Notes: generated from the letters alone by a model not told the origin. Positions 31,950-41,000 are shown, counted from the first letter of the stretch. The stretch is 64,000 bases of DNA from RPQJ01 sp963744735 (GCA_963744735.1 CAVUVH010000005.1:124001-188000), one strand, 5' to 3'. Made by a program: numbers and translations.

Positions 31950-32288
31950 TCAGGCCTTTGCCGGGGCTCCGCCGGTGGCGCCCGCCTCGACCAGCAGCGG
32001 CTGCAGCTCACCTTTCTGGAACATCTCGGTGATGATGTCGGAGCCGCCGAGCAGTTCGCCCTGCACGTACAGCTGCGGGTAAGTGGGCCAGTTGGAATAG
32101 CGCTTGAGCGCCTCGCGCAGTTCCGGGTCTTCGAAGATGTTGACGTAGGCAAACGACGCGCCGCACGCCTCGAGCGTGCGCACGGCGGAGGCGGAGAAAC
32201 CGCACTGCGGAAAGTCCGGCGTGCCTTTCATGTACAGCACGACCGGGTTCGACTTGAGCTGTTCCTGGATACGCTGCGTGACGTCCAC
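31950..32288 (-). CDS. grxD: Monothiol glutaredoxin
   Basis: A 112-residue CGFS-type glutaredoxin that binds a 2Fe-2S cluster with glutathione and helps cluster delivery. The active site is FPQCGFSASAV, followed by WPTYPQLYVQGELLGGSDIITEM. The start is GTG 32288 (GTG-GAC-GTC-ACG), giving VDVTQRIQEQLKSNPVVLYMKGTPD, the standard N-terminus. It ends 40 bases from the rnt stop, converging on it. Confidence 0.94.
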   Translation of the reverse strand: MDVTQRIQEQLKSNPVVLYMKGTPDFPQCGFSASAVRTLEACGASFAYVNIFEDPELREALKRYSNWPTYPQLYVQGELLGGSDIITEMFQKGELQPLLVEAGATGGAPAKA

Positions 32289-32394
32289 GTTGTAAACCCC
32301 TCGGCCGCAAGCAGCAGCCCGTATGCCGGCCGGCGGCCGGCGTTGCCAAGAAAGACACTCCTGCTGCAGGCAGGTTCCGCTGCGCAGCCAGCTG

Positions 32395-32601
32395 TCAGCT
32401 GGCTGCCGCCGGTGCGCGCGCTGCGGCCGCCTGCTGGCGCTCGAGTTCGAGCCGGGCCACGACCTGCCACTGCTCGCGGGCACTCATCCTGCCCCAGCGC
32501 GCGATTTCGTCCAGTGTCCTGCGACAGCCGATGCAGACCTTGCCGGCGTCGAGCACGCAGACATTCATGCAGGGCGAAGTCGGAGCAGACTGCGTCATCA
32601 A
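32395..32601 (-). CDS. DUF1289 protein
   Basis: A 68-residue protein with the DUF1289 cysteine pattern: SPCMNVCVLDAGKVCIGCRRTLDEIARW, four Cys residues likely to bind a metal or Fe-S cluster. The Ala-rich C-terminal tail carries no further motif. It lies just upstream of grxD on the same strand. The role of DUF1289 is unknown. Confidence 0.85.
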   Translation of the reverse strand: MMTQSAPTSPCMNVCVLDAGKVCIGCRRTLDEIARWGRMSAREQWQVVARLELERQQAAAARAPAAAS

Positions 32602-32731
32602 GCCTCCCGCGCCTGCGGCGCAGGACGTTGAATTATGGGGTTCCGTCGCCTATTCTTCAAACCATTCCAACGACCCGGGTGCGGATAACCCCCGGTCCCC
32701 AAAAGATTTTTTCCCTGAGGAAGACTCGTCC

Positions 32732-33334
32732 ATGAATCCATTGAACACGGTTCGCGGCGCCATCACGACCGGTTTCGTGATTGCCATCCTGCTGGCGCTG
32801 GTGTTTCCGCCGACAGCCTTCCTGGAACTCAGCCTGGCGCGCTGGCTGCACATCGTGTCCGGCATCACCTGGATCGGCCTGCTGTACTACTTCAACCTGG
32901 TGCAGATTCCGGCGCTGGCCGTCGCGGCGGCGGACCAGGGCGGTCCGGGCGGCGCGGGCATCAGCAAGTACGTCGCACCGCGCGCGCTGTTCTGGTTCCG
33001 CTGGGCGGCCCTGGCCACCTGGCTCACCGGCGCCTGGTACCTGGCGCGCTCCGGCAATTTCGTCGGCGCGTTCACGCTCGGCATGGCGAGCGACCCGACC
33101 AACTACTACCAGCACGTCATCGGCCTGGGCGCCTGGCTCGGCACGATCATGCTGTTCAACGTCTGGGTGCTGATCTGGCCGAACCAGAAGAAGATCCTCG
33201 GCCTCGTCAAGGCCACGGACGAGGAAAAGGCCGCGGCGCGCAAGACGGCGATGCTGGCTTCGCGCACGAATTTCGTGCTGTCGGTGCCGATGCTGCTGTG
33301 CATGGGCTCGGCCACGCACGGCCTGCCGTTCTGA
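32732..33334 (+). CDS. Urate oxidase N-terminal-like membrane protein
   Basis: A 200-residue inner-membrane protein with about four or five helices. It begins after a good GAGGAAG ribosome-binding site. RWLHIVSGITWIGLLYYFNLVQIPALA and LFWFRWAALATWLTGAWYLA resemble the membrane part of PuuD-type urate hydroxylases (Urate_ox_N). No cytochrome c domain is attached, and no urate pathway genes are nearby. Conserved His residues in the first and later helices could bind haem. The fold call is moderately sure; the activity is not. Confidence 0.65.
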   Translation: MNPLNTVRGAITTGFVIAILLALVFPPTAFLELSLARWLHIVSGITWIGLLYYFNLVQIPALAVAAADQGGPGGAGISKYVAPRALFWFRWAALATWLTGAWYLARSGNFVGAFTLGMASDPTNYYQHVIGLGAWLGTIMLFNVWVLIWPNQKKILGLVKATDEEKAAARKTAMLASRTNFVLSVPMLLCMGSATHGLPF

Positions 33335-34215
33335 ACACGCGTCGCTCCCACGACCCGCACGCTGCAGCGCTCGTTCCGGCCGATCTCGGGGCCACGGTCG
33401 CTGCGGCACTGCGGGAGGACGTGGGCAGCGGCGACCTGACCGCCGCGCTGGTACCGCTGCATCGCCGCGGCCAGGCCACCCTGATCACGCGCGAAGCCGC
33501 CGTGATCGCCGGGCGGCCGTATGTCGAGGAAGTGTTCCGGCAGGTCGACCCTGCCGTGCAGCTCGAGTGGCAGGTCGCGGACGGCGATGCCGTGCAGCCC
33601 GGCCAGCTGCTTTGCCGGCTGACGGGGCCGGCGCGGGCGCTGCTCACCGGTGAACGCACCGCGCTCAATTTCCTGCAGGTGCTCTCCGGCACGGCGACCG
33701 CGACCCGGCTTTTTGCCGACACGCTGCAGGGGCTCTCCTGCCGCGTGCTCGACACGCGCAAGACCCTGCCCTGCCTGCGCAACGCGCAGAAGTACGCCGT
33801 CCGCTGCGGCGGTGGCGTCAACCACCGCGTGGGCCTGTACGACGGCATCCTGATCAAGGAAAACCACATCGTCGCCGCCGGCTCGATCGCCGCGGCCGTG
33901 GCAGCGGCGCAGGCCACCGGCACCGCGGCGCTCATCGAGGTCGAAGTCGAGACGCTCGACGAACTGCGCCAGGCGCTCGATGCCGGCGCGCAGATGGCGC
34001 TGCTCGACGAGTTCCCGCTGCCGGAACTGCGCGCGGCAGTCGCGCTGAACCGGGCGCATCCGCGCGGCCCGATCCCGCTCGAGGCGTCGGGCGGCATCAC
34101 GCTCGAGACGATGCGGGCGGTGGCGGAGACCGGCGTCGACTTCATCTCGGTCGGCGCACTGACCAAGCACGTGCGGGCGGTCGACCTGTCGCTGCGGTTC
34201 GAGTTCGCGGACTGA
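33298..34215 (+). CDS. nadC: Nicotinate-nucleotide diphosphorylase (carboxylating)
   Basis: Quinolinate phosphoribosyltransferase of NAD synthesis, about 294-305 residues. EDVGSGDLTA, ERTALNFLQVLSGTAT, DTRKTLPCLRNAQKYAVRCGG with active-site Arg/Lys/His, HRVGLYDGILIKENH, EVEVETLDE and the phosphate loop LEASGGITLETM are all present. The only ATG, 33298, would overlap the preceding gene by 37 bases; a CTG at 33331 is a possible alternative. A hairpin-rich spacer follows. Confidence 0.93.
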   Translation: MHGLGHARPAVLNTRRSHDPHAAALVPADLGATVAAALREDVGSGDLTAALVPLHRRGQATLITREAAVIAGRPYVEEVFRQVDPAVQLEWQVADGDAVQPGQLLCRLTGPARALLTGERTALNFLQVLSGTATATRLFADTLQGLSCRVLDTRKTLPCLRNAQKYAVRCGGGVNHRVGLYDGILIKENHIVAAGSIAAAVAAAQATGTAALIEVEVETLDELRQALDAGAQMALLDEFPLPELRAAVALNRAHPRGPIPLEASGGITLETMRAVAETGVDFISVGALTKHVRAVDLSLRFEFAD

Positions 34216-34252
34216 GCGCCAGCCGCGCCCCAAGGGCGGCCGGATGGCAATG

Positions 34253-34326
34253 GCGGGTGTTTCCGGCGTCTTTCCGGCGAGCGGAAAGGCAGACACGCTC
34301 GCCGGAAAGACACCGGAAACACCCGC
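34253..34326 (-). repeat. Long hairpin with conserved loop GTGTCTGCCTTTCC (copy B, inverted)
   Basis: Arms at 34253-34282 and 34297-34326 pair at 29 of 30 positions. The loop 34283-34296 is the reverse complement of GTGTCTGCCTTTCC, so the element faces the minus strand. It starts 38 bases after nadC. Its stem (TTCCGGTGTCTTTCCGGCG core) differs from copies A and C but stays fully paired. Confidence 0.75.
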
Positions 34327-34344
34327 TTGCGATGCGGCGCCTGG

Positions 34345-34374
34345 GCAGGTTTTCGCCAGGGCGCGAAAACCTGC
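34345..34374. repeat. Hairpin in the nadC/GGDEF-EAL spacer
   Basis: GCAGGTTTTCGC (34345-34356) pairs perfectly with GCGAAAACCTGC (34363-34374) around CAGGGC; ATGCG (34332-34336) and CGCAT (34379-34383) may extend it. The loop does not match the GTGTCTGCCTTTCC family. Confidence 0.55.
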
Positions 34375-34483
34375 ACGGCGCATGAAGCGTCCACGGCCGC
34401 GGAATTGAGCAGGTCGGCACGAATTTTTGCCAACGGGGAATGCGTTCAGCCGGCTCGGCACGCATTGCCGATGCGCGCGCCGT

Positions 34484-34511
34484 GCTTCGTCTTCGTTCAC
34501 GAAGACGAAGC
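34484..34511. repeat. Near-perfect palindrome in the nadC/GGDEF-EAL spacer
   Basis: GCTTCGTCTTCGT (34484-34496) and ACGAAGACGAAGC (34499-34511) are perfect inverted repeats around TC, with weaker pairing outside (GCGCGCCGT against TCCGGCGCC). It sits between copies B and C of the conserved-loop hairpin family. The spacer 34216-34670 is almost wholly made of such inverted repeats and holds no credible gene. Confidence 0.6.
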
Positions 34512-34532
34512 TCCGGCGCCGTCGTGCAGCGG

Positions 34533-34598
34533 CCGGTTCCGTGTTCTTCCGGGCGGGCGTGTCTGCCTTTCCGCCCGACCGGAAGAACACGGAATCGG
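34533..34598 (+). repeat. Long hairpin with conserved loop GTGTCTGCCTTTCC (copy C)
   Basis: Arms at 34533-34558 and 34573-34598 pair at 24 of 26 positions, one of the two exceptions being a G-T wobble. The loop 34559-34572 is exactly GTGTCTGCCTTTCC. It lies in opposite orientation to copy B, about 207 bases away, with the two hairpins above between them. Confidence 0.75.
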
Positions 34599-34670
34599 CG
34601 GCCAGTGCCGCCTCCCCTGCTCGTCTTGTTTGAATGCAGTCGCCGCTCGGCGCCGCGACGGCGGCGGCAA

Positions 34671-37364
34671 TCAGCCGTTGACCGCCACCTTGAGGATGCG
34701 CGTCGGCGCCGAGATGCCGTAGCCCTGCGCGTAATCGACGCCGAGCGACCGCAGCATGTTGATGATCTCCTCGTTCTCCGCGAACTCGGCGATCGTCTGC
34801 TTTTCCGTGAGGTGCCCGATCTCGTTGATCGAGCGCACCATCGCGCGGTCGATCTCGTTGTGCAGGATTTCCTTGACGAAGCTGCCGTCGATCTTGAGGA
34901 AGTCGACCGGAAAGTGCTTCAGGTAGCCGAACGACGACAGGCCGGTGCCGAAGTCGTCCAGCGCGAACTTGCAGCCGTTCTCGGTCTTGAGCGCGTCGAT
35001 GAAGCGCTTCGCCTGCGAGAAGCTGGCGATGGCCGCCGTCTCGGTGATCTCGAAGCAGATCTTGGTGCCGTCGATGCCGCTGCTCTTCAGCCGCTTCTGC
35101 ACGAACGGCAGGAAATCCGCGTCGCCCAGGCTCTGGCCGGAAAGATTGATCGAGCACAGCGCGAGGCGCTCGCGCTCGTCGGCCTCGGACACCAGCCAGC
35201 GCAGCGCGTTCTCGACCACCCAGCGGTCGATCTGCGGCGCGATGCCGTAGCGCTCGGCCGCCTTGATGAAGCTCTCGGGCGACACGATCTTGCCCTGCTC
35301 GTCCTTCATGCGCAGCAGCAGCTCGTAATGCGCGCCGGGGTCGGCCTTCTGCAGCGGCTGGATGGTCATGCGGAACAGCTCGAAGCGCGAGTCCTCGAGC
35401 GCGTTGTTGATGCGCGCGGCCCACTGCATCTCCTTGCGGCGACGCATCAGGTCCATGTCGTTTTCCTGGAAGCTGAAGACGCGGTTGCGCCCCGCTTCCT
35501 TGGCCGCCGCGCACGCGCTGTCGGCCGCCGAGAGCACCGCCGCCACTTCCTCGCTGTCGCCGGTGATCGGCACGACGCCGATGCTGCAGCCGAGGCGGAA
35601 GGTGCGCTCTTCCCAGACGAACTTGTAGCCGCGGACCGTTTCCTTGAGCTGCTCGGCCATGAGCAGCGCCTCGTCGAGCGAGCAGCTCTCGAGCAGCACG
35701 CCGAACTCGTCGCCGCCGAGCCGCGCGAGCGTGTCGCGCCAGCGGATCTTGGTCTTGAGCAGCGTGCCGACCTGCCCCAGCAGGGCGTCGCCGGCGCTGT
35801 GGCCGCAGCTGTCGTTGATGATCTTGAACTGGTCGATGTCGATGTGGCAGAGCGCGTATGAAGTCTCGCGCGCCTTCGCGCTGCGCAGCGAGCGCTCCAG
35901 CCGCTGCTCGAATTCGCGCCGGTTGACCAGGCCGGTCAGGATGTCGTGGCTCGCGTGATAGGAGAGCTTGCGATTCAGCTCGCGGCTTTCGCTCACGTCG
36001 TGGAACACCAGCACGCCGCCGCAGACGGCGCCCGAGCCGTCACGGATCGGCGAGGCCGTGCTCTCGATGTACATCTCGTTGCCATCGCGCTTGATCAGCA
36101 GCGTCGGGCGCACCGACTTGATCGCGCGCGCGCGACGGATCGCGACCGACAGCGGGTTCTCGAGCGGCTCGCAGGTCTCCTCGTGGAAGCCGCGGAAGAT
36201 CTCGTCGATGTTCCTGCCCTGCGCTTCCTCGAACTTCCAGCCGGTGAGTTCCTCGGCCGTCGGGTTGAGGTACTCGACGACCAGGTGGCCGTCGGTGGTG
36301 ATCACGCCGTCGCCGATCGACTGCAGCGTGATCTGCGCGCTCTCTTTTTCCTTGAACAGCGCGTCTTCGTAGAGCTTGCGCTCGGTGATGTCGAACTCGA
36401 CGCCCACCAGCCGCCGCAGGCGCCCGGTGCTGTCGACGCGCGCCTTGGCGCGGCTGACCACCCAGCGCCAGTCGCCCTTGACGTGCCGCATGCGGTGCAC
36501 GCTCTCGAACATCGGCGTCTTGCCGGCGATGTGCTCGCGGACCAGCGCCTGCACCCGCGCCATGTCGTCCGGATGCACCAGCCGCCGCCAGTCCGGCGAC
36601 ACGTCCGGGTCGTGCTGGTCGTAGCCCAGCATCTGGCGCCAGCGCGGAGAGAAGTACACCGTGTTGTTTTCGACGTCGAAATCCCACAGGCCGTCGTTGG
36701 CCGAGGGCAGCGACAGCGCCGTGCGCTCCTCGATCTTGGACAGGTGGCGCTGCACCCGCAGGCGCTCGAGCCCGGTGGCGAAACTCGAGCCGACCAGCTT
36801 CAGCATCAGGTGCAGGTTGGCGTCCCAGCCATCACGGCGCGGCTGCGACGACATCAGCGCCATGAAGCCGCAGACGCGGTCGTGCAGCGACAGCCCGCAC
36901 ACCAGCGCCGAGCGCACGTTGAGGCCGGCCAGGCGCTCGGCATCGACGGCGTGATCCCGGCGCGGCTCGAGCGTGTCGCGGATCTCCGCCAGGCGCAGGT
37001 GGCCGAGCTTGCCGGTCAGCAGCGGCAGGCGCTCGACCGCGTCGCCCTTGAGCACCTGCGGATCGAACGGCGCCAGCAGGCCGGTGGCGCCCGCCACGCG
37101 CTCGATGTGCTTGCGGTCCGGGTCGAGCAGCGCGATGCAGATTGCGTCGACGCCGGTCGCCTCGCGCAGCGCGTCGAGGTTGCGCTTGACGCAGTTGTCG
37201 CCCGCTTCGCTGGTGAGCGCGACGAAATCGACGGCCACCTTGGTGACGAGGACATCGAGACCGACGGAGGGACGACCGCCACTGCCGAAGATGAACTGGG
37301 TGGCCAGGAAATCGTTAGGTTCCTGTTCTTCGCCACCGGTGATCGGCGGGGGTTGCGAGGTCAT
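34671..37364 (-). CDS. GAF-PAS-PAS-GGDEF-EAL cyclic-di-GMP enzyme
   Basis: An 897-residue cytoplasmic sensor enzyme. A GAF-like region (~60-200) is followed by PAS/PAC (~225-345, with the FDITERKLYE PAC end), a second PAS (~350-465), GGDEF (~475-640) and EAL (~655-890). The cyclase site is intact (RLGGDEFGVLLE) and a product-inhibition site R-x-x-D lies five residues before it (RWRDTLARL). The EAL signature is YELLLRM, a variant, but the other catalytic parts are present: SINLSGQSL, CFEITETAAI, DDFGTGLSSFGYLK and KIDGSFV. Both activities are therefore plausible. No transmembrane helix. Likely relevant to the pili encoded nearby. Confidence 0.92.
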   Translation of the reverse strand: MTSQPPPITGGEEQEPNDFLATQFIFGSGGRPSVGLDVLVTKVAVDFVALTSEAGDNCVKRNLDALREATGVDAICIALLDPDRKHIERVAGATGLLAPFDPQVLKGDAVERLPLLTGKLGHLRLAEIRDTLEPRRDHAVDAERLAGLNVRSALVCGLSLHDRVCGFMALMSSQPRRDGWDANLHLMLKLVGSSFATGLERLRVQRHLSKIEERTALSLPSANDGLWDFDVENNTVYFSPRWRQMLGYDQHDPDVSPDWRRLVHPDDMARVQALVREHIAGKTPMFESVHRMRHVKGDWRWVVSRAKARVDSTGRLRRLVGVEFDITERKLYEDALFKEKESAQITLQSIGDGVITTDGHLVVEYLNPTAEELTGWKFEEAQGRNIDEIFRGFHEETCEPLENPLSVAIRRARAIKSVRPTLLIKRDGNEMYIESTASPIRDGSGAVCGGVLVFHDVSESRELNRKLSYHASHDILTGLVNRREFEQRLERSLRSAKARETSYALCHIDIDQFKIINDSCGHSAGDALLGQVGTLLKTKIRWRDTLARLGGDEFGVLLESCSLDEALLMAEQLKETVRGYKFVWEERTFRLGCSIGVVPITGDSEEVAAVLSAADSACAAAKEAGRNRVFSFQENDMDLMRRRKEMQWAARINNALEDSRFELFRMTIQPLQKADPGAHYELLLRMKDEQGKIVSPESFIKAAERYGIAPQIDRWVVENALRWLVSEADERERLALCSINLSGQSLGDADFLPFVQKRLKSSGIDGTKICFEITETAAIASFSQAKRFIDALKTENGCKFALDDFGTGLSSFGYLKHFPVDFLKIDGSFVKEILHNEIDRAMVRSINEIGHLTEKQTIAEFAENEEIINMLRSLGVDYAQGYGISAPTRILKVAVNG

Positions 37365-37472
37365 CGCGCTATCCGGTCTCCCTGGGCGCGACCGGGTCAG
37401 GCCAGGGGAAAGCTCCGCAAGGACCCAGTGGCGCGCGAGCCGGATTCTGACATAAAAGGTGCGAAACTCAAG

Positions 37473-39233
37473 CTAAGGCGCTGAATTTATTGACGCATTC
37501 GGCGGAATATAGAGCCGGGCCCGACGCAGGTCGCCGCGCTCGGCACAGGCGGCATCGACGGTGCCGCCGGTGACCAGGAACCATTCGGCGCGGTTGGCGC
37601 GTCCCAGCTCCTGCACCTGCATGCCCTCGAAGCAGAGTTCGAGCGTGTTCTCCTGCACCAGCAGCGCGCGACCAGGCCGTGCTGCAAACCATGCGGCGGC
37701 GTCGGCCGCCTCGGCTTCCCTCTCGCGCCAGCGCGCATGACCGAAGTTGTAGCTCGGGCGCCGCAGTTCCAGCAGGTACTGCTCCCTGGCACTCACCAGG
37801 CCCAGCTCCGCGAAACCCGCCGCAGCCTGCTCCACCTTGGCCATGAACGCGCGTCCGGAGCGCACGTCGTCGATGCGCGGATAGACCGCCAGCCCGGTGG
37901 TCACCAGCAACGCAGCGAGCGTGCCGCCATAGGCAAGCCAGCCATCGCGCACCCGGAACACCGCCAGCGCCACGCAACCGCCGGCGGCGGCAAGTGCCAG
38001 GGGCAGCGCCGGTGTCGCGCCGAAATCGCGCAGGGCACGGGCAGCGGCGTCGGCCGCGAACGCAAAGTAGATTGCCCCCGCGCCGAGGATGGCGGTCAGC
38101 AGCGCCGCCAGGACGAAGCCCAGCACCCGGGAACGCGGCAGGCGCAGGATTTCAGGCATCCAGGGCGCGGCCGCCATCGCCAGGGCAGGGATCGCCGGCA
38201 GGACGTACACGCCGCGCTTGCCGGAACTGAGGCTGAAGAACAGCACCACCAGCAAGGTCCAGCACAGCAGCACGGCCACGAACGTATCGCGGTCCCGCAG
38301 CGCCCGCCGCCAGCGCGGCCACAGCCACGGCACCAGCGCGATCAGCGGCAGCCACAGGAACGGGATCACGTTGACGAGGTAGAACCAGAACGGCTCGTGG
38401 TGATGCCAGGCATCCGCATAGCGGGTGACGGTCTGCTTGAACAGGATCTCGTTGCGGTAGGCCAGCAGTTCGCCGCCCGCCGAGGTCACCAGCAGCATCG
38501 GCACGAACCACAGCGCGATCGCGCCGAGGAAGAACACCGGGCCGAGCCACCAGCGCGGGTCGCGATGTGGCGCGGTCACCGGCCAGCCGCGGGACGCCAG
38601 CAGCACGAACGGCAGCAGCGCCAGCAAGGGCAGGAAGCCCACGCCCTTGGTGATGACGCCGATGCCGGCCGCGGCCCAGCCGAGGAAGAACCAGCCGAGC
38701 GAGGGCCCGGCAAACAGGTGCCGCAGCAGCCCGTAGAGACTGAGCGTGGTGAAGAAACACAGCACTCCGTCGATCTGCGCCTGGCGGAACTGCCAGACGA
38801 ACTGGAACGTGAGCAGCAGCACCAGCGCGCCGGCGAACGCCGCTTCCCGGCCGCGCACGCGCCGCAGCAGGTCGTACACCAGCACCACCGAGCCCACGCC
38901 CGCCAGCAGCGAGGGCAGCAGGAAACCGATGCGCATCGAGCCGGTGAGCGCCATCGACGCTGCCATCAGCCAGAAGAACACCGGGGGCTTGTCGGCGTAG
39001 AGATCGCCGCCGACCCGCGGGATGAGCCAGTCGCCGGAATGCAGCATGTCGCGCGCCACCAGCGCGAACCGCGGTTCGTCCGCCGGCCAGGGATCGCGCA
39101 GGCCGAGGCCCGCACCCATCATCACCAGTGCCAGGCCGACCAGCCACAGCAGGTCGATCGTGACGTCGCGCGGCGAATCGGCGCCGGGGCGCAGCCAGCG
39201 CTCGAGCAGCGTCGGCGCACCCGCGCGCGCCAT
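37473..39233 (-). CDS. ArnT-like glycosyltransferase (GT-C, PMT family)
   Basis: A polytopic membrane protein of about 586 residues with roughly 12 hydrophobic helices. The first periplasmic loop has the family motif DPWPADEPRFALVARDML followed by GDLYADKPPVFFWL, as in ArnT-type enzymes that transfer sugars from undecaprenyl phosphate to lipid A or other acceptors. A C-terminal soluble domain of about 150 residues follows. The start MARAGAPTLL (39233) lies 2 bases after the GT2 gene, so the two act together. The sugar and acceptor are not evident. Confidence 0.85.
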   Translation of the reverse strand: MARAGAPTLLERWLRPGADSPRDVTIDLLWLVGLALVMMGAGLGLRDPWPADEPRFALVARDMLHSGDWLIPRVGGDLYADKPPVFFWLMAASMALTGSMRIGFLLPSLLAGVGSVVLVYDLLRRVRGREAAFAGALVLLLTFQFVWQFRQAQIDGVLCFFTTLSLYGLLRHLFAGPSLGWFFLGWAAAGIGVITKGVGFLPLLALLPFVLLASRGWPVTAPHRDPRWWLGPVFFLGAIALWFVPMLLVTSAGGELLAYRNEILFKQTVTRYADAWHHHEPFWFYLVNVIPFLWLPLIALVPWLWPRWRRALRDRDTFVAVLLCWTLLVVLFFSLSSGKRGVYVLPAIPALAMAAAPWMPEILRLPRSRVLGFVLAALLTAILGAGAIYFAFAADAAARALRDFGATPALPLALAAAGGCVALAVFRVRDGWLAYGGTLAALLVTTGLAVYPRIDDVRSGRAFMAKVEQAAAGFAELGLVSAREQYLLELRRPSYNFGHARWREREAEAADAAAWFAARPGRALLVQENTLELCFEGMQVQELGRANRAEWFLVTGGTVDAACAERGDLRRARLYIPPNASINSAP

Positions 39234-39235
39234 GC

Positions 39236-40003
39236 TCAGGTTTCCTCGTGAATGCCGACGCGGGGCGATGCGCGGCGGATCAGCCAGCTCAGGCCGAACA
39301 GGTCGACGATGCCGACCCACAGCCGGTTGTTGAGGCCGTACTTGGACTGCCCGCGCATGCGTTCGCGATGATTCACCGGCAGCGACACCACCTCGTAGCC
39401 TTCGCGCTGGAACAGCGCCGGCATGAAGCGATGCATGTTGCGGAACCGCGGCATGTGCATGAAGACGTCGCGCTCGAACACCTTGATGCCGCAGCCCGTG
39501 TCTGGCGTGCCGTCCTTGAGGATCCAGCCGCGCACGCCGTTGGCGACGCGCGAGGACACGCGCCGCAGCCAGGTGTCGCGGCGGGTCGTGCGGTTGCCCA
39601 TGACCAGCTTCAGTCGCGGTGACGCTGGATGGATCAACGCCTCGAGCAGCCGCGGGAAGTCCGCCGGGTCATTCTGGCCGTCGCCGTCGAGGGTCGCGAT
39701 CCAGCGGCCGCGCGCGTGTCGCACGCCGGTGGCCACGGCGGCACTCTGGCCCGAGCGCTGCACGTGGCGCAGCAGGCGTATCTCGGGCATCTCCTGCGCG
39801 CGCGCCGCCAGCACCGCCGCCGCCGTGCCGTCGGTGCTGCCGTCGTCCACGAAGATCTGCTCGAACGAGTAGCGGCCGGCGAGCGCGGCGTGGATTTCGC
39901 GCGCCAGCGGCAGCACGTTTTCGTCTTCGTTGCAGACGGGTATGACGACGGAGACGTCGGGCGTCGCGGCCGGGGACGTGGCCAGTGACGTGGAATGGGT
40001 CAC
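39236..40003 (-). CDS. Glycosyltransferase family 2, dolichyl/undecaprenyl-phosphate sugar synthase type
   Basis: A 255-residue GT-A glycosyltransferase: VSVVIPVCNEDENVLPLAREI, the DDGSTDGT motif, TLDGDGQNDPADFPRLLEAL with the DxD site, and RMRGQSKYGLNNRLWVGIVDL, matching DPM1/ArnC-like enzymes that load a sugar on a polyprenyl phosphate. The C-terminus has only one short hydrophobic stretch. The GTG at 40003 is taken as the start because the upstream open frame is Arg-rich and unlike the family. It probably supplies the substrate of the ArnT-like enzyme downstream. Confidence 0.85.
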   Translation of the reverse strand: MTHSTSLATSPAATPDVSVVIPVCNEDENVLPLAREIHAALAGRYSFEQIFVDDGSTDGTAAAVLAARAQEMPEIRLLRHVQRSGQSAAVATGVRHARGRWIATLDGDGQNDPADFPRLLEALIHPASPRLKLVMGNRTTRRDTWLRRVSSRVANGVRGWILKDGTPDTGCGIKVFERDVFMHMPRFRNMHRFMPALFQREGYEVVSLPVNHRERMRGQSKYGLNNRLWVGIVDLFGLSWLIRRASPRVGIHEET

Positions 40004-40112
40004 GATCGATGATGCCTGCGGTTGTGGTTTGTGCGGCCGCCGCGCACGGGGCCGTCGGGTAGTATAACCCTCCCCTGCCCCGCGGCCCCAGTGGCCCCCA
40101 GGTTGCAAGCTC

Positions 40113-41000
40113 TTGCAGGACAGTCTCGCCACTTCGCGCCCGCACGCCTCGGAGAGCCGCCGGCTGGGCTGGGCGCTTGCGATCACCGCCACGTTCATGC
40201 TGCTCGAGGTGGCGGGCGGGTTGATCTCGGGCTCGCTGGCACTGCTCGCCGATGCGGGTCACATGCTGACCGACACCGCGGCGCTCGGGCTCGCCTGGAT
40301 CGCGGCACGGCTGGCGGCACGCCCGACCAACCCTCGCCGCTCCTACGGCTATCACCGTGCGCAGGTGCTGGCGGCGTTCGTCAATGCGCTGGCGCTGTTC
40401 GTCGTGGTCGTCTGGATCGTGTTCGAAGCGGCGCAGCGCATCGCGACACCGCGGCCGATCGAGGGCGCGACGATGCTGGGCATCGCCTGCGCGGGACTCG
40501 CCGCCAACCTCGCGGTGTTCGCGATCCTGCGACGCGGCAGCCAGGACAACATGAACGTGGCCGCCGCGCGCCTGCACGTGCTGGGCGACCTGCTGGGTTC
40601 GATCGGCGCATTGCTGGCCGCCGCGGTGATCCTCACCACCGGCTGGACGCCGATCGACCCGATCCTGTCGGTGTTCGTCGCGCTGCTGATCCTGCGCAGC
40701 GCCTGGTCGCTGCTGCGCAAGTCGACGCGGATCCTGATGGAGGAAGCGCCGGAGACGGTCGATCCGGAGGCCTTGCGCGCAACCCTGCTCGCCGACGTTC
40801 CGGGCGTACGCGACGTGCACGATGTCCACTGCTGGTCGCTGACCTCGGGCCAGACCATGCTGACCCTGCACGTGGCGCTGCAGCCGGGAGCCGACCCCGC
40901 GCACGTCCTGCGCACCGCCAAGGGCATCATTGCCGGAAAATTTGCGATCGACCATTCAGCGCTGCAGCTGGAGCAGGCAGAATGCCCGGATGCCATCTGA
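40113..41000 (+). CDS. Cation diffusion facilitator, CzcD-type
   Basis: A 295-residue divalent cation/proton antiporter with six helices and a C-terminal cytoplasmic ferredoxin-like domain. Metal-binding H-x-x-x-D motifs are seen in LLADAGHMLTDTAALGLAW and in AARLHVLGDLLGSIGALLAA. A His-poor GYHRAQVLAAFVNALAL loop fits zinc/cadmium exporters. The start is a TTG at 40113; a TATAAC -10-like hexamer lies at 40063-40068. It overlaps the DUF374 acyltransferase gene by 11 bases. Confidence 0.9.
   Translation: MQDSLATSRPHASESRRLGWALAITATFMLLEVAGGLISGSLALLADAGHMLTDTAALGLAWIAARLAARPTNPRRSYGYHRAQVLAAFVNALALFVVVVWIVFEAAQRIATPRPIEGATMLGIACAGLAANLAVFAILRRGSQDNMNVAAARLHVLGDLLGSIGALLAAAVILTTGWTPIDPILSVFVALLILRSAWSLLRKSTRILMEEAPETVDPEALRATLLADVPGVRDVHDVHCWSLTSGQTMLTLHVALQPGADPAHVLRTAKGIIAGKFAIDHSALQLEQAECPDAI

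Noticed and set aside
34253..34598. Integron attC sites
   Set aside because: Long hairpins with a conserved portion recall attC, but there is no integrase, no core-site GTTRRRY, and the conserved part is the loop rather than paired boxes.
34440..35861. A 473-codon plus-strand frame starting in the hairpin spacer
   Set aside because: It reads through inverted repeats and then antisense to the GGDEF-EAL gene; the RACLPF-type peptides come from the conserved hairpin loop.
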